A stretch of DNA of 64,000 nt from Oopsacas minuta (lineage: Eukaryota; Porifera; Hexactinellida; Lyssacinosida; Leucopsacidae), in the NCBI GenBank assembly GCA_024704765.1, contig JAKMXF010000341.1:94884-158883 (forward strand). The letters run 5' to 3'. Positions 1 through 13,300 of this stretch are shown piece by piece (the stretch's first letter is position 1; every line of letters starts with the position of its first letter). The notes under the pieces were generated by a model. It was not told the origin of the DNA, searched no databases, and was given only the letters and a program-made list of their open reading frames with translations. The translations under genes and the position numbers were made by a program.

Positions 1-3000
1 TGTATTGGCTGTATTCCATTAGAAGTTACTTCAGCTGTCTGGTTAGTTGCACTAGTAGCTCGTATCGTCACATAGTATGTGTTATTTAGTGTAAGATTTA
101 AATCCATTAACGTGAAGGTTTCATTCAGAAAGATATCTTGGAATGGTGATACGTTAAACAGATCTTCTCCTCTAGGTTGTGTTCCCGCAGCTATCTCATA
201 CTTGTGTATTGTTTGTGCTAACCTTGTGTGATCACTACCTCCAAATGAATTCCAATTAGCCGAAAGAGAAACCAGGGAAGCTTGATGATTGAAATCTAAA
301 CCAGTGAAGGGACCATCAAATACCAATCCAGGGATAAGAGGATCAATCGCGACGAATATAGGATCGGAGCGGGCTGAATTTCTGTACCCAAGAGGACTAT
401 ATAAGTTAACCAGAAGGTATACTTTAGTTTCTGGTACCATAACGACATTATCATTATATGAGTCTATTGTTGTGACTTTAGTGTAGTTCTGTACAATAGT
501 CTCGTTCATATAGAATACTCCCCATTCGTAATAAATATCACTACAAGGGTCCCCGAAATCCCATTCTCCCTGAATGAAAGATGTGGTTGTCTGGGTTTCA
601 AAATCTGAACCAAATGAAGGGTCATCAACTGTTGGAGGATCAGGATTATGTAAAGTAATTGCTATGCGTTTTGAAGTAATAGCGCTTGTAAGACCTAGCA
701 GATTAACCCCTCTGAGTGTAACATAGATATAAGGATAGTCAATTAGATCCAGTCCTTGAATAAGATACTCGTTAACAAGTCCTACTGTTATGAAAGGTAA
801 CACATTAATGTCTCCTGCAGTATCACCTATACCAATCTCATAGTGTTCTATTGGAGTCTCAAAATCAAGAAAATCATCCCATCTAACTCGTAATTCTGTG
901 ATAACAGCTTTACACTGGGTACTGGAAGATACATTATTGTAGCTAAGTGTTGAATTCAATTCCCCAGTTGGAAAGAAACTTGCGAATGTTTGGTCTAATA
1001 GAACATCTATGGTTTGTGGTATAGGTAATGTGTTATCTACTGTCAGGAAATCAAACACATTATTTAATAGCCCAACATTATTTATGATATTAAGTGTGTA
1101 CACGTATTCACCATCTAGAAGATCTCTTGAGAAGTCGTCCAACACGATAGATGAATCTCCTAGAAATGCCTCTTTAATTATATACTCAGAACTCCCTTCG
1201 CTATCTCCAAGCAAAATCTGGTATAGATACACATCGCTGTACTTATCAACAGCGCCACTCCATTTACAATTCAGTTGAGATACCAATGGTAATGCGTATT
1301 CTGTACATTCAAACTGCGTTTCAGAAATATTCGGATATGAGGTGCTTATAGTTACACCAGGGGCAATGTGGAATGTGGATACCCCGGCATTATTATACAC
1401 GGTTATTTGTAGTATATTAGGCTTGCCAGTTGTATTAGGTTTGACTTCGTTATTTATTAGACTACTTCTGTTGGTATATTTAGGCTGAACTACATTATCT
1501 CTGTAAGGTACAGTGCCTACTATATAGAAAGCATCAGCTATACCACTCTCTAGATCTGTAGCTACCCATTCTGCCACTAATGTAGAAGTATCAAATTGAT
1601 ATATGTTCTCATCCTGAGGAGGATCTACGAAAGCATTTCCATCCTTCTTCTTGCCTAGTTCTTTAATTATGATATTTGGTTCTGTCCAATCCACCTTGAT
1701 TCCTAAAAGATTTCATAAAAAGAGATAAACAGTTAAACACGACAACAAAGCGAAGTATATAATCAATAATTTCAAATACAAAATGAAAACAAACATAATT
1801 ACGTTTTGTACAATACTAAAGTATTGAGGCATGGCACTACCAAATATAGAAATACCAATCCGAAATTACCACAAGGTAATGACCAAAATCTCTGATAATT
1901 TTCATTTCAATATTCGATGTCAAACATAATCAATTTTCTCCTATGAATTCTAGAATAAAGTAGTTTTAATTCTGTAGTCAATGTCCATAAAGAAAATGTA
2001 TCTCTAAAATGTATACAACCCAAAAATAATATACGTCATAGTACTGCGTATTATAGAGTGATAGCTATAAAGCTAAAAAGCGGTAACATTTGGGTTAATA
2101 GGATATTACAGTATTTTGCTTGGAAGATTATAGTAATAATTAAGAGACTACATTTTGGGGTCTTCAATTGTTGCGTAACTAATTTATGGGTAAATAGGGC
2201 CCCTATGACAACTCACCTTGCCCATAACTATCAATAGCGTCCTGTCCATCTCCAGCAGAACAAGCTGTGATAGCCTTTACTTCTGTATACAATGTCTCAT
2301 TAAGGTAGAGAGTAACTATTGATTGAGCTCCACCAGACCCTTCCCCGTTATCTGTAACCCCAGCAGTAGTAGACTCTTGTATTTGACCATCAGCAAAACT
2401 AGTCCCTATTGACCACTCATAATACTGTATACCACATAGTTCACTGGAGAATCCTTCAAACTTTAGAGTGACTGTGTCTCTCTCAGCTTGGAATTGTCCA
2501 CTAATACCAACTCCTGAGTGTCCTACCGTAACAACACCTGCTACATTTGCACGTAGTACTTTAATCTTAGTTGAGACTATTGCTTTAGAAAGCAGTCCTA
2601 CTCCATTCATAGCCTTCGCTATGACGTAATAGTATTCACTCGTTTCTTCGAATAGTTCAAGTTTAACGTCAATGAACACGTTTTCAGAAGCTGGATATAA
2701 TTTGTAGTCAGATATGTCAGTGCTATTCTCTGTTGTTCCAACGGCAGCTTGATATCCCTGTACTCCACTGTCTGGATCAAATGCTGCCCATTGAACTGGT
2801 ATACCTCCTGAATTGCCGATCTCAACCTAGATAATGTTACATATATACATATATAGATCTGGGAAATTTTGTTAGAATATTTTCGTGGGTTTTATAAACC
2901 ATGTAATATAAAAACATGAACATTTCCTGTGTTTTGTAGTTTTGTAAGCGACGAACCCTCGAATCACAAAAATATTTTACAGATCTACAGTAAATACGTA

Positions 3001-6000
3001 TTAGAAATACTATTTTTTGAAGTTGAGAGATTAAAATGAAATTTCATAATCATAATTCATAACATGGCTCTCAAAATTCTCTTTTGATTTCCAAGTTAAG
3101 CCCTGTCATAAGTCTTTATATGATTGTATGGGGATGGATAAACCGTTGATAATAATATGCTATGTTGTTGCAATTACCAGAATGACAGTAGTTCCTCAGA
3201 CAAACACTATATGAGTTTAAACACACAAAAATGAACTAACCGCTCCTTGTTGATCTAGATCTTCAGATAGATCTCCATAAGTATCAATATGTAGGAAATC
3301 AATAGTAGGAGGAGTGTTATCCGGAATAATACCAGTAGACTCATATGAAGTAGATATACCAGCTCTATTAACAACCTCTACTCTTACTATGTACTCACTA
3401 CCTACTGCTAACTGAATATTCGTATCAGTCCAGCAGGTTAATTGTCCAGACTCTCCTATAACTTGAGGCTGTATTGGGATCTGCTTATTATTAGCTGGGT
3501 AGAATTGAGACTTAGATCCTTCTGTTCTGACGTAAACAGATAACAGGTATTCTTCTATACCAGACTCAGGGTCTATCATTATCCAAGATGCTTGAAGTGA
3601 ATCGATTGATAACTGATAGTTCTGATCTCTGGATGAATCTCCTCCATCGTACAAATATATTGATATAGGAGGAGTCAAATCAATAAGGAAGCCTAAGTAA
3701 GAATACATAGTTAGAAATAATGAATGTTTGATATAGGTTGCCCGATCGGAGCCTGAGGCCCGTTGCGATGTTTGATATTATGGAATCTGGAAGTTGATAC
3801 ATGAGTTAAAATTTGTTTCTAATGTAAAGCTAATCATTGAAATCCAATGGGAACTGTTAGAATAGTATTACAGTAGTTGAAAATATCTGAAATTTTGTAT
3901 GTAATATGGACATTTACTAGTTTATCACTTAATTAAAAATGAAAAAATCTCAAATCACCGGCTGTACCGACGTAATTTTCCTAAGGCAACCGGATTCAGC
4001 GTAATTTGGTACCCCATATCTCTGTTGAGAGAAAGTCTCTACTAATATTTAGAAATTTGGATAATTTGTTTACTTTATATTCAGAAATCAACAATAAATT
4101 TACATATGAGAAATTTGAGGGTGTTAAATTCGGATTCAGCGTACTCAAATACCCATGCAGCTATACATGGGTATTTGAAGAGCAAGTCTCTACGTATATT
4201 TTGATATTTCAATTATTTGTTTACTTTCTATTCATGAAAACAACAATAAATGTAAATTTGACAAACTTTATGATCATGCGAAATCGGATTCAGCGTACTT
4301 GATTATTTCTATATGTAGCATGCTTCTAGCATGCTTTTGAATTTCATAGAAATGTATGAGAAATTGGAAATTTGATTAATCACCTAAAAGGTGTGAAAAT
4401 ATACACATCAAAATTTTCAAATGTCAGGTACACAACTAGATGTTACTACGAGTATACCTGCCAAATTTCGAGTCTTAATCTCCAAAGGTGTGAACAGGAG
4501 AGCGAACACATATTTATAAAAATATACCTACCGACTAAGACGGTCAGCCATTTTAGAACTGACTATAGTATAGTCAGCACAGCAATAATTAGGAGTGAAA
4601 GTAAACAATATAGACTAACAATATTTATCTGTAACTAGTAACATTCTTAACACCTACTTAACCTCTTATATATTAAAATTCACACTTGCACACTCTAAGA
4701 TTTAGTAAGAAGGTTTGGGATTATTTGAGGTTCAATCGAGTTCAAAGAATATAAATTCTATAAATTCTATAAATTCTATAATTTCTATATTACCTTGACT
4801 AATAACAGCAGTAGTTCGAGTAGCTCCATCTTGTGCAACTATATCAGTCCTAACAAATGTACCATCAGGAAAGTGGAAGTGTTTAACATCAATTTGACTA
4901 GCCAGGCCTACTGACTCTGAATCTTGTGCGATGCTGAATTTCACCTAAAAATATAAAGAATAATACTCATTAACCAGGTAGCAGGTACGGATAGCAAATG
5001 TGTATAGAAAGTGATATGTATGGTCACACTGCTGTTAATATGCTAGTAATATCCGATTGGAGTATTCTCAATATGATAATTTAAAGTGTCTGTATGTCCT
5101 GGCTTTGTTGCAGTCAATATTCAATTAACTTGTCATATATGCTACGAAAGATGTTACCATCTCCATGATTTCTAGTATATACAAGGAATTCAGTTCGTTG
5201 GCCACTATTTTGAATATTTATATTAGCTCTAGCAAATTAAAATCAAATGCAAACTTACACTAGCTGGCGGTATGAAGGGCGGTTTAATAGGAATAACAGA
5301 GTTGTTAGAAGGAACAGGACAAGTTTGATTAAGATTTGGATTCCCGTCAGAAGGCAAATACTTGAGTACTTGAGCAATGTATATAGTAGCATTATACTGA
5401 GCTATACCAGACTCAGGGTCTGAGAAGTTACTCCACACGGCCTGTACTGTTGTAGGTTTATATGTATAGTTTAGACTTCCATTGATATTCAGACCATCTC
5501 TAACAAACCCAGCTATAGGGTTAGTTAGATCTACGAGTACTCCATTAGAAGAAGCAGTTGTATTCCTTGGATGATCTGTATCAGCATTGAATGCTATTAT
5601 AGTTGAGTAGTATGTGGTGTTGTGTGTTAGATTCAGACCACTTCTGCACATAGACTCCTGGTCATTCGGGAGATTGCTTGTGAAGGGAACTGTATTGGAG
5701 AGTCCAGGTGATGTTCCAGCTCCCCAGCGGTATGCAGATATTCCTGATTCAGGATCAAAGAAGTTCCTCCACTTCACACAGAGAGTAGAACTAGAAGGTT
5801 GATATTTCCAATCTGAATTCCCAACCCCGTCCCCATCTAGAACCTGTCCTGCTATAGGTGGAGTACGATCTACTTGAATAGGGATAGGTCCAAATGCTGT
5901 ACTCTCCAGATCAACTACAATAAACAATAATATGGCATCCATTATTGCACAGATTCTACAGACGACCCTCGTTAAGAAGAACTGAGCATGGAGTGGTGAA

Positions 6001-9000
6001 AATATTACTCAAAAGACCAATGAAACCTAATCCATTTTTCGCACTTACATCTTGTGAATAACAATTACAGTATAACAGCAATCATTCTGGACACAGTTTC
6101 TATTGAAAACTTTAAATAATAGCTAGCTACATCTAATCCAGAAGTATTCTTTGCAATTAGGTTAAAGACTCTTAGCATTGTCGATGATATGCTGTTTTAT
6201 ATGCGAATACTAACCAACAGCCAAAGGGTGTGAAAATATGAATAATCATATGAAAACCCTCGTATCTTTGTAAAATTCAGGCCTGATAATGCCAAAATTT
6301 GACTCTACGTAAACAATTAACCCTGACAACATGCTGAAACGGTGTGAAAAATATGATTAATCACCAAAAAGGTGTAAAATTCACTAAAAATTCGTACCCC
6401 AAGTAAATATCTACACGCTAAAATATATGTACTAATTTTCATGGTAATCGTACTAGATTTTGCATTAAAGTACGTCCCACATTGTTCATGCCTTTAGGTT
6501 AAGTCTTCTCGCTATAGGACCGGCACTAGAAACAAACCTACCATTATTAACAGCTCTAATCCTAATGAATGCTCTCGTTCCATCCTTTACATTGATCTGA
6601 TGCAGGAGAGTAGCAGTGTTGTTAGTGAATATCTTCTCCCAACTCTGTACAAGCGTGTCACTATAGGTTAAGCCAGCTCCTACATACACCTGCTGCAGGC
6701 CAGACTGGTTATCTCTAATGACAAAAGAAATATTCTATTTAACGACACTGTACTACTTAACAAGCAAAATATGCCTGAACATGGCCATAGGTTGAAACAG
6801 GAATCAAAAGTGGAATAATAATAGAAAATTTGTGAAAAGACGATAACATGTGCTTCACAAGTCTTATTGAAATTATAGACCTGATATTATCAACTTTATA
6901 ATTTCTCAAAGATATAATCACATATTTGCAAATAGAATTCTCATTAAAATTGTCAAATAAGTATTTTAACAGTACTCACACTGCGTGATAGTAGAATGTA
7001 GATATATTAGACGTCTCGTTGTAAGCTATCAGCTTAACAGTATAAATGACAGGTCGAGTAGTATCAATGATATAGGGTGTAGAGTGACAGAGAGCCAGAA
7101 CTCCAGAACCTCCAAATATAACTTGATTAAGTGCCTGTACGGTAGCATAGTATATACCGTCATCAAAGTGCTGTTCTATTCTACCTTGTACCGGATCACT
7201 AAGAACTGTGGTAGCATCTGCTCGAGGATCTCTTGGCGATAAAGCTAAATTTCCACAGTATTCGTAGCCCAGAGACCAAGTGTAGGCATATATATCTAGT
7301 AGAAAGAATTGGTTAAGAAAAATTTAAGTCATAAAGTACCATGTTGAAATACTAATAGCAAATCTGGATTTTACGCACGTACATATGAATAGGTAACAAA
7401 GATAATTGTTACGAATTGCAAATTTTAAACTTGTAAATGAAGTTCAGCCAAAATAACTACATTTGAGCGATTGTATTACATATTTATTTGATAATAACTC
7501 ACCTGACTCATTATCATGGAAACCAAAGAATGTAATGCTCACAAATGAGTTAAGCCTGGTGTACTTTAGTTCAACTTTAATACTCGGACCATTGAATATG
7601 CAATCAGATCCAATTCCATCTACAACAATTCTATAATTCTTCTCTGGGGTAACATGCACACAACGTTGGTTGATAGCAGCAGTACATCCAGCAGCGATGA
7701 AATCATCTCTTGACACATTAGCAATAGTTCCAGGCTCCGGTGGAGTAAAGTCAATGAGTATACCCTCAGAACTGAGATAGTTGTCATAAGCTAGCGAATT
7801 ATTAACATATACATTCAGGAAGTATAGCTCATTATGAACTAGAGGGAGATTATCGTGTGTGAAGTTCTTGTGACTACCTATCCCTTTCCTCTCATAATAA
7901 TCAAACTCGTTAGATGTTTGTATCTCTATATCAGAAGCTCCAGCAATCTCAGATAGAATCTGACAAGTTTTTAGTATGTGAGCATAATTAAAAGAAAAAC
8001 AGTCATCTGGAAAAGTAGCACACTCCTTAACACAATCATCTATAGATTTTACAGTAATTGTCTTGAATGAAGGGACACCTAAGCGCTTATCAGGGAACAT
8101 AATGTAATCACTCAATGTATTAGCGGTATTGCTCAGGCCGGTTACTTGATCAAACGTAAACGATGTAAAAGGTATAATTTGGTCTCCAAATGCACCTTGT
8201 GCATAACCTATACTAACAAATTGCTCAATAATCGGAGTAGCGTCTAGCACAACTGAATCTCCAAATAACAGAGTGGGATTACTGGAGTACATATAGTTGA
8301 ACTTTACTCTACCAAGAGGAAGAGTAGTATCGTAATCAGCTAGACTACATTGTGAAGCAGTAGCTATACCCTGAGAATTGGAGCCTTTAGCAGTCCAGTA
8401 TAATGGAACACCTGATACGAGTTCTTTAGCTTTAAGTACAGTACTTCCAGACATCCTATCATCTTTAACCAAATCCTCTCCACCTCGATAAGTACCAACT
8501 GAGTAGCTGAGCTGAACCTGACTCTTATCATCTGCTACAACAATCTGTAGGATAAAAGCTGGATCAGTGTAGTCTCTACCTCCTACCTGAGTGACAGTAC
8601 ATGGAGTAGTTCCTGAAGTAGATGTAGTATCAGTCTGTTTCTGAGAAGCCACAATAGTATTTGTGGTATTCGAAACGTCAGAAATGGGTGAGAATTCAGG
8701 AGGAGATTTATCTTCGTTAGCATTAGAAATTTGGAGCAGTGTTAACTTAATTGATGGTGCTGTCCAACTGAATATTAACTTATCGAATAAAGTCTTATGA
8801 ATGGTTGTGAATAATAAGTTAATAGTTATCTTGAGATAGACATGCAGTGATATGGATAAGGGAATTAAATCAAGTTTAATCTGTATTGTTATTGCGAGTG
8901 GGAATTGTTTGAATCCAATAGAAGCATTTGTAGGTAGATGAGTATCCATTAACTTACCAACGATATCAATTCCAGCTTCAAATATAGCCAGAGATATAGC

Positions 9001-10317
9001 AGCACTGCCAGATAATAGTAATGCTAGGTTAGGATCAGCTACTGCATTCGCTTTCATTGATAAGAAACATAATTTCACATTGATATCTACACCGAAACTA
9101 CCATCAAGTGCAAATTGGAAGTGTAGAGGGACCGGTCCGATGAATAAATAGTCATTAATTTGGAAGAAGTTATGAGGCTGTGGAGTAATTGGAATATCAC
9201 CACTAATGCAGAAATCAAATGAAGTTGGGAAATCAGTTTGTCCACTGCCAAGCGGATTTTTACCGCTAAGAATAGCATCTAATAAAGCTTGTAGGAAAAT
9301 AGTCCGAAGATTCTGAGTTAACTCGCTAAGGCTGTTGGAAGATTCAGCAGAAGTTCCTGAATCGCCCAGGTCTTTGATGTAAGATACAAACTCACCAATA
9401 CTCATACCATAGAAATCTGGTATCTCAACATCACAGCCTTCACCATTATCTCCATTCCCATTAGTTCCATTACCATTAGTTCCGTTTCCATTAGTTCCAT
9501 TCCCATTAGTTCCGTTTCCATTAGTTCCATTACCATTAGTCAAATTTCCATTGAATCCAGTGGCTCTAGCTACTCTCGCCCCATTTCCATTGGTTCCATT
9601 TCCATTGCTCGTGCAATTATTGACGTCTGGAATTGTGAATACGCTCCCTATCAATAACTGGACTGTGTAGAAACAATGTGAGTAATCTTCAGTAGCTTCA
9701 TTAGGTTGACATAAATATGCTGTAAAGTTTACATGGATATCTGATGTCTCTCTGATAATGTTCAGTGCAAGACTGACATTAGCTATTCCTTGGGTTTCAG
9801 GTGAATCTGTTGGTATATCTAGCTCAAACCCTCCATCTCCATCAGGTAACTCAATAGTTCTATTCAAATCTTGGAAATTTAGCGAAAATGAAGGTTCACA
9901 GGGTAAAAGTGTGAGAGAGAAGTTGACTGAATATTTGAGAAAATCTAGCGTGAGAGAAGAAGCACATTTAACATTGAGACAATTTTTCGTGATTGTACAC
10001 CATCGATCCTTAGGAATTCCTTGTTGCAGATCAGTACATAGATCAGGAGGTAATGCTATTAACCTAGCAGTGAGCGTTTCCTTGTCTCCAGTTTGATCTT
10101 CACCTCTTAATTTCAATGTGTTCTTAATAGAATCAATGTCCAGAAGTGAAGGATCACTCAGTTCTTGATCATCACAATCTAATGCGGCCTTAGCATTTTC
10201 TATAGAAGAATTAATAGCTGATACAAGCTTGTCAAGTGTAGGGCTATTAAACCCGGACAAGATTTGTAAGACTTGTCCTAGATTTAGTTCATCTACTGAA
10301 AAGTTGAATCCACTCTC

Positions 10318-10365
<48 letters not shown>

Positions 10366-13300
10366 GTCTCCATTCTCATCATCATCTCCATTCTCATCAT
10401 CGTCTCCATTCTCATCATCTGCCGATCTTCTAGCTTTTGTAGTTTTAGTTGGATATAACATCTGCTCTTGCTCTTTCGTAAAGTATTTCCCAAGACCTGA
10501 ATCTCCTGGACGATTACTGGGAGTGTTAGGACCATTAGAAGAAGCCTTAGGTAAAATCTTGTTTGTAGATTTTGGGTCGTCAGCCAAATCTTGCTCATAA
10601 TTTGGTTCTGCATTTACAGGCTTAGACGGATTGGTATTTCCTTCATCGACTGTCGGCTTATCACATTCAGTACCGCATGGCTGACGAGGACTTCCCATTT
10701 CACTTTTTTTAGGATCAGACCCAAGAGTACCCTGACGGATTACAATGTCTAAAATTTCTAATTTGTAATCATTGCAATCGCTAATCCACTTAGGTACCTC
10801 TAGTAGTCGTGGTTGCAAGAATTTAGCAGGACTTGTTGGATCTCCTTTAGATTTAGTCATCATTGTAAGGTGTACGAAGTTGGGTGAACATTTCGACTGA
10901 GTCACAGTGCCAATAGTAGTTCCTGAGTTAATATTAATACCTGCTTTAGTGATATTACTTATGAGACTGATATGATGAATTGCAATTACATATTTCTCAA
11001 GAGAGCCTCCAGGAAATATCAGAACTTGATTTGCTATCTTAGTCAAGTAAAGCCCTGTAACAGGAGCAAACAACGCCTCACCTTCTGGAATTTCTATTTG
11101 CATACCCTCTTTATAGGTTGTTGCATCACCAGACGTGGTTGGATAAAACCCGCATTGGCATTCAGTTGATTCACAACCATCTTCGCCTCTGATACTTCTA
11201 GGAAACTTTGAATTGAATCTGGGGCCCAATAACTGTTCTATTAACCCCATAGCATCCTCATAAGCACCTTTCAATGTATTATACGCTTTTATGCCTGTTT
11301 TTATAATATTGACTGTAGAGGTAAACGCTGTTAAAAATGGTTCAACAATGTTTATTAATGGGGCAATCGGGGCAGTAAACTTTTCCAATGCATTCTCAAG
11401 ATCTGAATAAGCCTTTTTACGAAGTACTGAAACATTCAAACCTGTTGCTTCTTCGAAACTAGAAATATCTGTGATTTCTGAAAACTGTTTCGCTTCTTGG
11501 ATGAGTAAATCTTTTGTCTTAATGGTATCATTGTATACTCCCTTAAGTGTGTTTACTAAGTCCATCCATCCTCTAATATGTGATCCCTGAAACTTAGCCG
11601 CATTCAACAGAATATCCTTACATTCTATTACCCCATCAAAAGCTGTCTTTAACTGAAACACAGATGATGTAACATCTGCAATAGCAGTGAGTGGATTATC
11701 AAAGAATTTAGCTATCGCATCGACTATTGTTTCGATGGAGGTTTTTATTGTACCCCCAACCCAAGGTAGAGTAACTGTTGCACAGCTGGATATTTCTTGA
11801 TAAAATTTCAATACATCACCTCGTACATCACTAAATGTAGACTTGATTTTGTCTATTAGTGTTAGTGCACTCTTAACGAAAGGGATTTGTTGTAACGTAA
11901 CGAGTAGTTTACGTAATTCAGCAGAAACTACCAAATTCTTAATTAATCCGGGGAATTCCTTTACTGCAACTTCAATTTCATGAAACACATATCTCAAATC
12001 AATTCCATGCTGAAAAGCAGTTCTAAAATCGACAATTGCCGACTTTACAGCACCAACTACAGCGCCTATTGTATTGTCGTATAAATGTGCAAGATTGGTA
12101 AAAGAATTGATACCTAATTCCTGCAGAATATTCAGATTATATTCAATATGCCCTTTGAAGCAAACCTGTGCAAGGAATACATTAAGAGTAAGATCAACGA
12201 AACCGATCCCAACTTTGAAATAAGCTTCGTCGAATACATCTATAGAAAATTTACCACTTAAGGGCTTGATATCAAGATCCATGATATTACGTACAACTAA
12301 ACCCATAGAAGCGCCGAACTCGGAACTTCCTATTGATTTCTTCCAATTGAAACTCGGAGTTTGTAAATGGAAAGAGAGAGCATCGAATATACTGAATCTC
12401 CTAATTCTTCTTTTGCTGGCATCGACAGGAGACTGCTGAGCATTAGTATAGTTATGGAAGTCGGATAGGATATCTGACATAGAGTCTGCTCTGGGGTGCT
12501 TTTGGTATTGTAGGGTAGCTTCATAGCGAACTACTTCCTCTTCATCAACCAATGCTGCTGATAATATAGTATCTGCTGCCTGTATATGTAGTAAATTAAA
12601 CACAGGTATATTATAAATACATATAGTTACCCTGTCTATAACTACTACGCTATACAGTAATCACCTGTAAATGAGGTCACTTTTGCCTAGTTATTGGTGA
12701 CTATTATTAGCCATTAGCAGGTTCCTCTATACTAAAAATGTATTCACGCGGAATTAAGTAGATTTTATAGGCAAATTTTTGATAATCATAATATCACATG
12801 ATTAATAATAGTATTTTAAAATATTCTTTTCGTACATACCTTCTCTAGAAAACGATCCTAGAGGTTTGTTTCCAACGAATATGCTGTATGATTGTTAAAT
12901 AATCCCGAAATTTAATAATTCTCTATCGGCACACATTTTATCGAATAAACATAATTTGTAAGTAATAATAGAGCAAAAGCCCTCTTCCTATGTCACTGGT
13001 AGATTTAGTTCACATGCGAATATACCTAGAATAAAGTAATTTACTCGTACATAGTAAATACCTCGTCAGTATGATATTTCCTCAATGAATGAACAGCAGA
13101 TCTCCTGAGGAGAGAAGGAACATGCTTAGACTCTACATAACTCTTAATCAGATTGAAGCTATTCTCGTGACCGGCATTACCCAGTGAGTGTATAAGGCTA
13201 GATTGTCTCAACATGCCTACACTATCAGTGGAGGGTCTGTTTGAATTATCCGTATTATCTCGTCTATATCTACAATATTTAATATTATAAGCATTATGTA

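Larger units (their letters stand above)
1..7295 (-). other. FN3-like module array with DPESGI signature
   Basis: The eight 3' exons encode tandem beta-sandwich-like modules. Each has a conserved acidic loop (FDPESGISAYRWGAG, FSDPESGIAQY, IDPESGIEEY, FDPDSGVQGY, TDLESGIADA, DNQSGLQQV) and a linker of the type GFLIDLTPP, VDRTPPIAG or VLVDLTNPIAG. Introns fall mainly at phases 0 and 1. Such fibronectin-III-related repeats occur in large extracellular animal proteins and act as spacers or adhesion modules. The array runs off the left edge. Confidence 0.75.
7503..12579 (-). other. 5077-bp coding exon, central region of the giant protein
   Basis: This is one uninterrupted exon of about 1692 codons between acceptor 12581/12580 and donor 7502/7501. 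It starts in phase 0 and ends in phase 1. It opens with the last helices of the lipid-transfer domain and a dibasic KRRIRR at about residue 617. A segment of predicted beta strands follows (SGKFSIDVFDEAYFKVGIGF), then about 300 residues of likely amphipathic helices, a Cys-flanked M23-like domain, a low-complexity acidic linker, a SAP-like motif, Cys-rich and NG-rich stretches, a second beta-rich segment (LDGSFGVDINVKLCF) resembling the first, a Ser/Thr-rich linker, a PAN-like domain and the first FN3-like modules. An exon this long is unusual beside neighbours of 100-650 bp and may reflect loss of introns. Confidence 0.75.

Noticed and set aside
10229-10600. Plus-strand ORF with a long Ser run
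   Set aside because: It is the antisense of the poly-Asp triplet repeat inside the giant exon, not an independent gene.
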